Of a stretch of 9,917 bases of DNA, positions 1 through 6,312 are shown piece by piece. The stretch comes from an uncultured Phascolarctobacterium sp. (GTDB lineage Bacteria; Bacillota; Negativicutes; Acidaminococcales; Acidaminococcaceae). A program made the position numbers and the translations under genes. How positions within the stretch are numbered: the first letter of the stretch is position 1; the number at the start of each line of letters is the position of its first letter. The notes below the pieces were generated by a model, which saw only the letters and a program-made list of their open reading frames with translations, ran no database searches and was not told the DNA's origin. The DNA lies in contig CALCHC010000043.1 of assembly GCA_937901335.1 (NCBI GenBank), positions 1 through 9,917 of the forward strand, written 5' to 3'.

Positions 1-54
1 AACCCCTGATACCGCCGTGAAAGGGCGGTGTCTTAACCGCTTGACCAACCGGCC
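1..54 (-). tRNA. tRNA-Glu (anticodon TTC), 3' part missing at window edge
   Basis: Read on the minus strand, the sequence starts GGCCGGTTGGTCAAGCGGTT and continues with a D arm and an anticodon stem-loop, CCGCC-CTTTCAC-GGCGG, whose loop carries TTC, the anticodon that reads GAA and GAG. The variable region and the first bases of the T stem follow before the window ends, so the T loop, the 3' acceptor strand and CCA are not visible. It lies five bases after the 3' end of tRNA-Lys and probably belongs to the same transcript. The pattern is typical of bacterial tRNA-Glu. Confidence 0.93.
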
Positions 55-59
55 AATTT

Positions 60-135
60 TGGTGACCCATGTAGGCCTCGAACCTACGACACCCTGATTA
101 AGAGTCAGGTGCTCTACCAACTGAGCTAATGGGCC
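60..135 (-). tRNA. tRNA-Lys (anticodon CTT), complete with encoded CCA
   Basis: On the minus strand this is a full 76-nt cloverleaf. The acceptor strands are GGCCCAT and ATGGGTC, the D arm reads AGCTCAGTTGGTAGAGC, and the anticodon stem CCTGA/TCAGG holds the loop CTCTTAA (anticodon CTT, reading AAG). The T arm is GTAGG-TTCGAGG-CCTAC. The gene ends in discriminator A plus an encoded CCA, with the last A opposite position 60. It is the first gene of a tRNA cluster that continues into tRNA-Glu and out of the window. Confidence 0.96.
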
Positions 136-154
136 GTAGTGAAGTTACTTGATT

Positions 155-183
155 ATAATACACGATTTTACAAAGTTTGGCAA
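155..183 (-). promoter_or_regulatory. Promoter for the tRNA-Lys/tRNA-Glu cluster
   Basis: On the minus strand a -35 TTGCCA (178-183) and a -10 TATTAT (155-160) are separated by exactly 17 bases. Transcription would start about 10-12 bases before the mature 5' end of tRNA-Lys, a usual arrangement for stable RNA genes. It lies back to back with the promoter of the flavoprotein gene. Confidence 0.7.
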
Positions 184-222
184 GAGTTTTTTTAGAAAAA
201 ATCGTTTGTTTAACGAAAAAAT

Positions 223-251
223 TTGACTACAAGCCTATTAACGCATAGAAT
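223..251 (+). promoter_or_regulatory. Sigma-A-type promoter of the thioredoxin-reductase-like gene
   Basis: A -35 TTGACT (223-228) and a -10 TAGAAT (246-251) are spaced by 17 bases. Transcription would begin near 258, leaving a leader of about 40 bases before the ATG at 298. The TTG at 223 also opens an in-frame extension of the downstream reading frame, but these bases are better read as the -35 box than as a start codon. Confidence 0.75.
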
Positions 252-297
252 AGAAAGAGTGGGAGTAGCCCACAATATTATTACGGAGGATCTTCTT

Positions 298-1170
298 ATG
301 AAATTTGATATCGCGGTTATCGGCGGCGGTCCTGCAGGTATTGCTGCTGCTATTACTGCCCAAAGCAAAGGACGCAAAGTTGTTCTTTTTGAAGCACACG
401 GCTTCAGCCCCCGTTTGAGAAGTGTAACTGAAATTAGTGACTATCTTGGCCTTCGCCCTATGTCCGGCACTGAATTGATGGATCATTTTGTTGCTCATCT
501 TTCCAGAACCGATGTATTTGTTGTTGAAGAAAAAGTTGTTTCTTTAAAAGAAGCTGGTAATGGTTTTGTTATTGGTACTCCCAGTGGTAACTTCAATGCT
601 GATGCTGTTGTACTTTGCACTGGTGTTTCCCGTTCTAACCTTTTGGTTGGCGAAAAAGAATTTATGGGCCGTGGCGTAAGCTATTGCGCTAAAGTTGACG
701 GTGTTAACTATAAAGGCAAACGTGTAGCAGCAATTGCTACTACCGACGACGCTATGGAAGAAATTGAATTGTTGGCAGATTACTGCGAACATGTATATCT
801 CTTCCCCCGTTACAGTGGTTTTAGACCGCCTAAGAGAAAAAATATTACTATTGTTATTGAACCGCCTACTGAAATCACCGGTACTGACAGAGTTACCGGC
901 TTGCATACTGATACCGACTTCTTCGGTGTACAAGCAGTATTTTTGTTCCGTGCAACTGACCCCCTCAACAGCTTCTTGCCGGAACTGCAAATCCGCGGTC
1001 GTAGCGTATATGTAGACGACCAAGCTCAAACCAATGTTGAAGGCGTATTTGCTGGCGGTGACTGCACCGGTCAACCCTGGCAAGTAAACCGCGCTGCTGG
1101 TCAAGGCCAAAAAGCTGCTCTCAGTGCTATCCGTTACTTGGCTAAACGCGACGAAGAGATTGGTTATTAA
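298..1170 (+). CDS. Thioredoxin-reductase-like FAD flavoprotein, redox pair and NAD(P)H loop degenerate
   Basis: A 290-residue cytosolic flavoprotein of the low-molecular-weight thioredoxin reductase/AhpF-like family. The ATG at 298 follows GGAGGA (285-290) at a good distance, so the longer frame back to 223 is not used. The FAD-binding GGGPAG lies at residues 9-14 and the C-terminal FAD motif VFAGGD at 250-255, followed by a conserved TGQP…GQGQKAA stretch. True thioredoxin reductases have Cys-Ala-Thr-Cys-Asp. Here residues 130-134 read C-A-K-V-D, so the second cysteine is Val133. The NADPH loop, normally GxGxxA, reads ATTDDA (147-152). Classical NADPH-dependent disulfide reduction is therefore unlikely. 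It may resemble the ferredoxin-linked or 'flexible flavin reductase' relatives of thioredoxin reductase, though those I know of keep both cysteines. The protein ends in Tyr, and a C-terminal aromatic stacks on FAD in some related enzymes, so a similar role here is only a guess. No clear terminator follows, so some transcripts may run on into serS. Confidence 0.85.
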   Translation: MKFDIAVIGGGPAGIAAAITAQSKGRKVVLFEAHGFSPRLRSVTEISDYLGLRPMSGTELMDHFVAHLSRTDVFVVEEKVVSLKEAGNGFVIGTPSGNFNADAVVLCTGVSRSNLLVGEKEFMGRGVSYCAKVDGVNYKGKRVAAIATTDDAMEEIELLADYCEHVYLFPRYSGFRPPKRKNITIVIEPPTEITGTDRVTGLHTDTDFFGVQAVFLFRATDPLNSFLPELQIRGRSVYVDDQAQTNVEGVFAGGDCTGQPWQVNRAAGQGQKAALSAIRYLAKRDEEIGY

Positions 1171-1178
1171 TCGTAAAT

Positions 1179-1207
1179 TTAACTTTTTAAAAAGGTTGAT
1201 TTATGAT
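1179..1207 (+). promoter_or_regulatory. Possible promoter of serS
   Basis: TTAACT (1179-1184) and TATGAT (1202-1207) are spaced by 17 bases, placing a start near 1214 and a leader of about 37 bases. The -35 is a moderate match. No T-box element, which often precedes aminoacyl-tRNA synthetase genes in Bacillota, fits in this 80-base gap. Confidence 0.45.
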
Positions 1208-1250
1208 AAAATAAGCGTTGTGAACGAATTTGTTTGGAGGCGCATATATT

Positions 1251-2519
1251 ATGTTAGATATGAAATTTGTCCGTGAAAATCCGGAATTGGTTGTAGAAGC
1301 TGTTAAAAGACGTAACGGCAACTTAGACCTTACTGAATTCTTGGAATTAGATAAAAAACGTCGTGAAATCACTGTTCAAGTAGAAACCTTGAAAAGCGAA
1401 CGCAACACTGCATCCCAAGAAATTGGCAAGCTGAAAAAAGCTGGTCAAGATGCAAGTGAACAAATGGCAGCAGTTCGTGCTTTGGGTGATAAAATTGCAG
1501 AAGACGATCAAGAATTGAAAGCAATCGAAGTTCGTTTGAAAGAAATCCTGCTCTCCATCCCCAACATTCCTGCTGACGATGTTCCCGTTGGTGCTGACGA
1601 CAGCGCTAACCCGGTTGTACGCACTTGGGGTGAACCTGGCAAATTTGATTTTGAACCTAAAGCTCACTGGGATATCGGTGAAGGCTTGAACATCATCGAT
1701 TTTGAACGTGGTGTTAAAGTTTCCGGCGCTCGTTATATTTTCTATCGTGGCTTGGGTGCTCGTTTGGAACGTGCTGTAATCAGCTTCTTCCTCGACTTGC
1801 ACACCGAAAAACATGGCTACACCGAAATGTTCCCGCCGTTCATCGTAAATGGTGCGAGCATGCAAGGTACCGGTCAATTGCCTAAATTCGCAGAAGATAT
1901 GTTCAAACTGGAAAATGGCGATATGTACCTCATTCCTACCGCTGAAGTTCCTGTAACCAACTATCATCGTGATGAAATTTTGAATGTGGCAGAACTGCCC
2001 ATTAAATACACTGCATACAGCGGCTGCTTCCGTGCAGAAGCTGGTGCTGCAGGTCGCGATACTCGTGGCTTGATTCGTATGCACCAATTCAACAAAGTAG
2101 AATTGGTTAAATTCACCAAACCGGAAGAATCTTGGGATGAATTGGAAAAACTCACCCTCGATGCAGAAGAAGTACTGCAACTTTTGGGCTTGCCCTATCG
2201 TGTAGTTCGTCTTTGCACCGGTGACTTGGGCTTTAGCTCTGCAACCACCTATGACTTGGAAGTATGGTTGCCGGCAGCAAACTGCTACCGTGAAATTTCT
2301 TCCTGCTCCAACTTCTTGGACTTCCAAGCTCGCCGTGCTAACATTCGTTTCCGTCGTGATGCGAAAGCTAAACCGGAATTCGTACATACCCTTAACGGCA
2401 GTGGCGTAGCAGTTGGCAGAACTGTTGCTGCTATTTTGGAAAACTACCAACAAGCTGATGGTAGCGTAATTGTTCCGGAAGTGCTCCGTAAGTATATGGG
2501 TTGCGACGTTATCCGCTAA
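1251..2519 (+). CDS. serS: Seryl-tRNA synthetase
   Basis: A 422-residue class II synthetase, the usual bacterial length, which charges tRNA-Ser with serine using ATP. The N-terminal part (about 25-105) is charged and helical, as expected for the antiparallel coiled-coil arm that grips the long variable arm of tRNA-Ser. The catalytic domain shows the TAE motif (230-232) for serine recognition, class II motif 2 with FRAEAG…GLIRMHQF (about 260-280), the EISSCSN segment (348-354), and motif 3 GVAVGRTVAAILEN (385-398). I chose ATG at 1251 because GGAGG (1236-1240) sits 10 bases upstream. A TTG at 1230 lies before this ribosome site and is unlikely. The gene ends 11 bases before a strong terminator. 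Confidence 0.98.
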   Translation: MLDMKFVRENPELVVEAVKRRNGNLDLTEFLELDKKRREITVQVETLKSERNTASQEIGKLKKAGQDASEQMAAVRALGDKIAEDDQELKAIEVRLKEILLSIPNIPADDVPVGADDSANPVVRTWGEPGKFDFEPKAHWDIGEGLNIIDFERGVKVSGARYIFYRGLGARLERAVISFFLDLHTEKHGYTEMFPPFIVNGASMQGTGQLPKFAEDMFKLENGDMYLIPTAEVPVTNYHRDEILNVAELPIKYTAYSGCFRAEAGAAGRDTRGLIRMHQFNKVELVKFTKPEESWDELEKLTLDAEEVLQLLGLPYRVVRLCTGDLGFSSATTYDLEVWLPAANCYREISSCSNFLDFQARRANIRFRRDAKAKPEFVHTLNGSGVAVGRTVAAILENYQQADGSVIVPEVLRKYMGCDVIR

Positions 2520-2530
2520 TTAAAAATTTA

Positions 2531-2561
2531 AGCGCTGTTCTGAAAAGGACAGCGCTTTTTT
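2531..2561 (+). terminator. Rho-independent terminator after serS
   Basis: A 10-bp stem AGCGCTGTTC/GGACAGCGCT with one G-T pair and a TGAAAA loop, followed by a run of T. It closes the serS transcript. Confidence 0.93.
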
Positions 2562-2565
2562 ATAT

Positions 2566-2575
2566 GCAAATTTGC
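2566..2575. repeat. 10-bp perfect palindrome GCAAATTTGC
   Basis: A self-complementary decamer just after the serS terminator. The sequence AAATTTGC recurs at 2714-2721, just after the expected transcription start of the decarboxylase gene. This could be an operator pair, or chance in AT-rich DNA. The same intergenic stretch also carries TCCTGCGTA twice (2612-2620 and 2684-2692) and three copies of TTTTGG between 2601 and 2637. Confidence 0.3.
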
Positions 2576-2675
2576 TTATTTTATAGGAAAATCTGCTAAA
2601 TTTTGGCGTAATCCTGCGTATTTTTGGATAATTTTGGATGTCCTCAAATATTTTCTGATTTCGTCCGTTTTCCTA

Positions 2676-2703
2676 TTGTACTTTCCTGCGTAGGTGGTAT
2701 ACT
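2676..2703 (+). promoter_or_regulatory. Extended -10 promoter of the decarboxylase–DUF4298 unit
   Basis: A -10 TATACT (2698-2703) is preceded by TGG (2695-2697), an extended -10 element, with TTGTAC (2676-2681) 16 bases upstream as the -35. The start would be near 2710, with a leader of about 33 bases. The TCCTGCGTA repeat copy at 2684-2692 lies in the spacer, where a bound regulator could act, though nothing else shows this. Confidence 0.65.
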
Positions 2704-2742
2704 TATATCAGAAAAATTTGCAATCTCAAGGGGAGAGTGTAT

Positions 2743-3888
2743 ATGACAAAAGATAAAGTTTTTCAACTTAAGCAAGATGCTGTAGAAAAATTGGCAGAGG
2801 ACTACGGTACCCCGCTGTTAGTTCTTTCTTTGGAACAAGTAAAAGCAAACTATGAATGTTTGAGAGAATATATGCCTCGCGTAAAAGTGTTTTATGCGAT
2901 TAAGGCAAACCCCAATCCTGAAATTTTAAAAACCATGATTGAGCTTGGCTCTTCTTTTGACGTTGCTTCTGCAGGCGAAATTCGTTTGTTGCACGAAATG
3001 GGCGTAACCGGTGAACGTTTTATTTACGCTAACCCTGTAAAAACCGGTGTAGGCTTTAAAGCTTGCCGTGATTGTGGCGTTACCAGAATGACTTTCGATA
3101 GCGCAAGCGAAATCGAAAAAATGCAAAAAGAACTTCCCGGTGCAACTGTACTTTTGCGTTTGCGCATTGATAATTCTTCTGCTCACGTAGATTTGAACAA
3201 AAAATTTGGTGCAGGCAGAGAAAGTGCTGTGGAACTTATGCTTAAAGCAAAAGAAGCAGGCCTTGATATGGCAGGCATTGCTTTCCACGTAGGTAGCCAA
3301 ACTATTATGGCAGATCCTTACCTGCAAGCTTTAGACATTGCTCGTGAAGTTTTTGAAGAAGCAAAAGAAGCAGGTCTTGACCTGCGTATCCTTGATATTG
3401 GCGGTGGGTTCCCCATTCCCACTCCGTCCATGAAATTCAACTTGCCTGAAATGTTAAAACAAATCAGCGCTCGTTTGGACGAAGATTTCCCCGGTATCGA
3501 AATTTGGGCAGAACCCGGTCGTTACATTTGCGGTACTGCAGTTAACCTCATTACCAGTGTTATCGGTGTTACTGAACGTGGTGGTCAACCCTGGTACTTC
3601 CTTGATGATGGCCTTTATGGAACTTTCTCCGGCGTAATCTTTGACCAATGGGATTTCAAACTCATTAGCTTCAAAGAAGGAGACGAACGAGTTGCTGCTA
3701 CCTTCGCTGGACCTAGCTGCGATTCCTTGGACATTATGTTCCGTGGTCGCATGACTGTTCCTCTGGAAGTTGGGGATTTGCTCCTCGTTCCGTCCTGCGG
3801 TGCGTACACTTCCGCTTCCGCTACTACCTTCAACGGTTTCAGCAAAGCGCAATTCATTGTTTGGGAAAATGTTAAAGACAACTATTGA
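2743..3888 (+). CDS. Fold-III PLP lysine/ornithine decarboxylase
   Basis: A 381-residue enzyme of the eukaryotic-ODC/DapDC-like alanine-racemase-fold family. It removes CO2 from lysine and/or ornithine to give cadaverine or putrescine in the cytosol. The PLP lysine is Lys54 in FYAIKANP. His182 in FHVGS is expected to stack on the cofactor, GGGFP (220-224) and EPGRY (257-261) hold the phosphate, and Cys326-Asp327 with Tyr355 form the across-dimer active-site part. The length and motifs fit the bifunctional Selenomonas ruminantium enzyme, whose cadaverine is attached to peptidoglycan. The GPSCDSLD motif and the C-terminal domain argue against diaminopimelate decarboxylase, which is usually longer. 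The ATG at 2743 follows AAGGGGAG (2728-2735); a GTG at 2737 is too close to that site. Its 3' end overlaps the DUF4298 gene by 20 bases. Preference for lysine or ornithine cannot be fixed from sequence. Confidence 0.9.
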   Translation: MTKDKVFQLKQDAVEKLAEDYGTPLLVLSLEQVKANYECLREYMPRVKVFYAIKANPNPEILKTMIELGSSFDVASAGEIRLLHEMGVTGERFIYANPVKTGVGFKACRDCGVTRMTFDSASEIEKMQKELPGATVLLRLRIDNSSAHVDLNKKFGAGRESAVELMLKAKEAGLDMAGIAFHVGSQTIMADPYLQALDIAREVFEEAKEAGLDLRILDIGGGFPIPTPSMKFNLPEMLKQISARLDEDFPGIEIWAEPGRYICGTAVNLITSVIGVTERGGQPWYFLDDGLYGTFSGVIFDQWDFKLISFKEGDERVAATFAGPSCDSLDIMFRGRMTVPLEVGDLLLVPSCGAYTSASATTFNGFSKAQFIVWENVKDNY

Positions 3889-4132
3889 GCGAATTCAAAA
3901 AATGGAAGTTTACTTCGATACTCTTAGTTCTGCAGTGAAAAGCAATCCTCAAATTTTGAAAGAGGATGTTAATATGCAGAAGATGCTTTGTGAATTGACA
4001 AGCTACTACGAAAGTGGACAGTGGCTTAAAGATTTTGAAGCTGATGAGCGCGGGGAACTTCCTAAAAATTTAAAACGTGGTGTTCTTTCAGAAGATGGCG
4101 TTTATAATTTATTAAGTGAATTTAAAGAGTGA
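3869..4132 (+). CDS. DUF4298 family small protein
   Basis: An 87-residue acidic, probably cytosolic protein of unknown function. The C-terminal half carries the hallmark of DUF4298: YYESGQWLKDFEADE (46-60) followed by LPKNLKRGVLSEDGVYNLL (64-82). The N-terminal part, with RIQKMEVYFD near residue 8, matches the start of that family. This supports ATG at 3869 over the ATG at 3902. An open frame extends back to 3770, but that part reads as an out-of-frame copy of the decarboxylase gene. No good ribosome site precedes 3869, so translation is probably coupled to the end of the decarboxylase, with which it shares 20 bases. No membrane segment or signal peptide is seen. A terminator starts four bases after its stop codon. 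Confidence 0.85.
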   Translation: MLKTTIERIQKMEVYFDTLSSAVKSNPQILKEDVNMQKMLCELTSYYESGQWLKDFEADERGELPKNLKRGVLSEDGVYNLLSEFKE

Positions 4133-4135
4133 TAA

Positions 4136-4163
4136 GGAGCGTACTTATGGTACGCTCCTTTTT
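4136..4163 (+). terminator. Rho-independent terminator after the DUF4298 gene
   Basis: A perfect 9-bp stem GGAGCGTAC/GTACGCTCC with a TTATG loop and five T. Two further A-T pairs can extend the base. It separates the decarboxylase–DUF4298 unit from the next operon. Confidence 0.93.
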
Positions 4164-4164
4164 G

Positions 4165-4194
4165 TTGTGCAAGTTGCGTGCCTTGTGGTAAAAT
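4165..4194 (+). promoter_or_regulatory. Possible promoter of the yaaO–tmk–holB–ricT–trmN6 operon
   Basis: TTGTGC (4165-4170) and TAAAAT (4189-4194) are spaced by 18 bases, directly after the preceding terminator. The -35 is a modest match, and TACTAT at 4202-4207 could serve as another -10. Some promoter is needed here because the terminator upstream is strong. Confidence 0.4.
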
Positions 4195-4234
4195 AAAATG
4201 ATACTATGGACATCTATGCGATGGAGAGACTATT

Positions 4235-5677
4235 GTGAATTTAAAGATGCCGCTTGTAGAAGCGATGCTTAAATATAAAGAAGAAAATATTTATCCTTTT
4301 CACACTCCCGGTCACAAGGGTGGACGTGGTATGGAAAGCTTATTGCGCAATGAATTAGGCGAAAGCGTGAAAGTAGACGTCTCCTTGATGAGCGAACTGG
4401 ACGATATTCACGAGCCGGAAACTTACATCAAGGAAGCTCAAGACTTAGCGGCGCAAACTTACGGTAGTGATGCTTGTTTTTGGGCAGTAAACGGTACTAG
4501 CCAAGCGATTCACGCCATGCTGATGACAGCTTTAAAGCCCGGCGAAAAGGTTTTACTTCCTCGCAACGCACATCGTAGCGTGGCAGGCGGTTTAATCTTA
4601 GGTGGCATTGAAGCTACTTTTATGCAACCTGATTATTGCGAAGCCTTTGGTATAAATTTTCAAGTACAACCCCAAGCAGTGGAAGCTGCTTTAGATAAAG
4701 ATGCTTCTATTAAAGCAGTGCTTCTCACAAGCCCCAACTACTATGGCGTGGCGGCGGATGTGGAAGCTATTGCAAAAATCTGTCACGAACGCAATGTAGT
4801 TCTTTTAGTAGACGAAGCTCACGGTCCGCATTTAGGATTTAGTGATTTGCTTCCTAAATCTGCGCTCCAATGTGGCGCTGATGCCTGCGCCCAAAGTACC
4901 CACAAGATTGTAGGTGCCATGACCCAATGTAGTATGCTGCATGTTCAAGGTCAGCGCCTTGACGTAACTCGTGCGGCAGACGTGATGAGCGTGCTGACAA
5001 CTACAAGTCCCAACTATCTTTTGATGGCGTCCTTGGATGCTGCCCGTGCTCAATTGCAAGTGCGTGGTAAAGAGATGGCGGAAGACGCAGTGATGGCGGC
5101 GAACAAACTTCGTGCAGTTTGCAGTAAGTACGCTGGCTTGAAGCTTTTAAGTGAAGCAGATTGTGGTGGTTTAAAATTAGATACTACTAAAGTTACGGTG
5201 AATTTTGCTGAATGGGGCTACACCGGCATTGAAGCTGGAGATTTATTCCGTAAGGCAGGCATTGCCGTAGAATTGGTAGATGCTCAAAACGTACTCTTCC
5301 TTGTAACTTATGCAGATGTTACTAGTGATTACGAGACTGCGTTAGCAAAAATAGATACTGTTTTAAAAAATATGGAAGCAAATAAACGCGACAGAGCTAT
5401 GGCTCCGGAGGCGCAGGATGTTCCCGCGACTACAATGGCAATGCCTTTGCGTGAAGTTTTCTACGGAGAGAAAGAAGCTTTGTCCCTTGAAGAAAGTGTT
5501 GGTAAAATCTGTGGTGAACAGGTTAGCTTTTATCCGCCGGGGATTCCGGTTTTGCTTCCCGGTGAAGTTATTACCGAAGAAATTATTGCTTATTGCAAAA
5601 TGATGAAAGATTTAGGCTTGCCCGTTAGCGGTCCTGCTGATGGTAGTCTTAAAACTATACGAGTGGTGAAAAAATGA
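4235..5677 (+). CDS. Fold-I Orn/Lys/Arg decarboxylase, YaaO/SpeA type
   Basis: A 480-residue aspartate-aminotransferase-fold PLP decarboxylase acting on arginine, lysine or ornithine. The N-terminal signature PFHTPGHKGG is at 21-30, the PLP-binding DEAHGPH at 193-199 and the Schiff-base Lys224 in STHK (221-224). The C-terminal domain has FYPPGIP (432-438). It lacks the wing and other extra parts of the roughly 700-residue acid-stress decarboxylases of enteric bacteria and matches the short Bacillus YaaO/SpeA group. The start is GTG at 4235 with GGAGAG (4223-4228) six bases before. The ATG at 4247 lies inside the conserved start region and is too far from that site. The stop overlaps the tmk start (ATGA), as in yaaO–tmk of B. 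subtilis. The substrate is uncertain: SpeA of B. subtilis uses arginine, and YaaO-type proteins are annotated variously as lysine or arginine enzymes. Confidence 0.9.
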   Translation: MNLKMPLVEAMLKYKEENIYPFHTPGHKGGRGMESLLRNELGESVKVDVSLMSELDDIHEPETYIKEAQDLAAQTYGSDACFWAVNGTSQAIHAMLMTALKPGEKVLLPRNAHRSVAGGLILGGIEATFMQPDYCEAFGINFQVQPQAVEAALDKDASIKAVLLTSPNYYGVAADVEAIAKICHERNVVLLVDEAHGPHLGFSDLLPKSALQCGADACAQSTHKIVGAMTQCSMLHVQGQRLDVTRAADVMSVLTTTSPNYLLMASLDAARAQLQVRGKEMAEDAVMAANKLRAVCSKYAGLKLLSEADCGGLKLDTTKVTVNFAEWGYTGIEAGDLFRKAGIAVELVDAQNVLFLVTYADVTSDYETALAKIDTVLKNMEANKRDRAMAPEAQDVPATTMAMPLREVFYGEKEALSLEESVGKICGEQVSFYPPGIPVLLPGEVITEEIIAYCKMMKDLGLPVSGPADGSLKTIRVVKK

Positions 5678-6312
5678 AGGGTTTATTTATCAGCTTTGAA
5701 GGTCCTGACGGAACCGGCAAAACTACCCAAATCAAAAGAGTGGCAGAAGCTTTACGTGCCCAAGGTTACGAAGTTATAGAAAGTCGTGAACCCGGTGGTA
5801 CCGTAATGGCGGAAAAGGTACGCAACATCGTACTTGATCCTGATATGCCCATCAACAATATTACAGAAGTACTGCTCTTTTCTGCGGCTCGTAGTGAGCA
5901 TGTGGAAAAGGTTATTGCTCCTGCAATTAAAGCAGGCAAGATTGTTTTGTGCGATCGCTTTAGCGATTCCACCTTGGTTTATCAAGGCTTGACCCGTGGC
6001 TTGAAAATTGATGAACTTGGCGAACTGCGCCAACTAAATGCTTTTTCTAGCAATGGTTTAGTTCCTGATATGACCGTGCTTCTCGACGGCAGACCGGAAG
6101 TTTTGGTTGCTCGCCGTGATGCTCGTGGAGTAAGCGATAGATATGAAAATAAAGGTTTGGACTTTCAACACAGCTTGCGCAATGGCTTTTTAGCTTTGGC
6201 GGAAGCAGAGCCTGAACGCATTAAAGTAATTAATGCAGAAGGCAATCAAGAAGAAGTACAAGCACTTGTTATGCAAGCAGTTACAGATTTACTGGAGAAG
6301 GTAAAGGCTTAA
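5674..6312 (+). CDS. tmk: Thymidylate kinase
   Basis: A 212-residue cytosolic kinase that makes dTDP from dTMP and ATP, the last committed step of dTTP supply shared by the de novo and salvage routes. The P-loop EGPDGTGKTT is at residues 9-18, the dTMP-site REPGGT at 38-43, the DRFSDSTLVYQG segment at 94-105, and the LID region with RRDARGVSDRYE at 147-158. Length is normal. The ATG lies in the ATGA overlap with the preceding decarboxylase stop and has only a weak ribosome site, so translation is probably coupled. The next gene, holB, begins directly after its stop codon. Confidence 0.97.
   Translation: MKGLFISFEGPDGTGKTTQIKRVAEALRAQGYEVIESREPGGTVMAEKVRNIVLDPDMPINNITEVLLFSAARSEHVEKVIAPAIKAGKIVLCDRFSDSTLVYQGLTRGLKIDELGELRQLNAFSSNGLVPDMTVLLDGRPEVLVARRDARGVSDRYENKGLDFQHSLRNGFLALAEAEPERIKVINAEGNQEEVQALVMQAVTDLLEKVKA

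Noticed and set aside
1181..1197. Terminator between the flavoprotein gene and serS
   Set aside because: The inverted repeat there is nearly all A/T with almost no G-C pairs, so a stable hairpin is unlikely.
1171..1250. T-box riboswitch before serS
   Set aside because: Only 80 bases are available and no T-box consensus or terminator/antiterminator pair is visible.
1347..2453. Long minus-strand open frame of 368 codons across serS
   Set aside because: It lies wholly opposite serS, has a phenylalanine/glutamine/serine-rich sequence unlike known proteins, and reflects codon bias of the real gene.
3770..3868. N-terminal extension of the DUF4298 frame
   Set aside because: The extra residues are an out-of-frame reading of the decarboxylase gene; family similarity begins only after ATG 3869.
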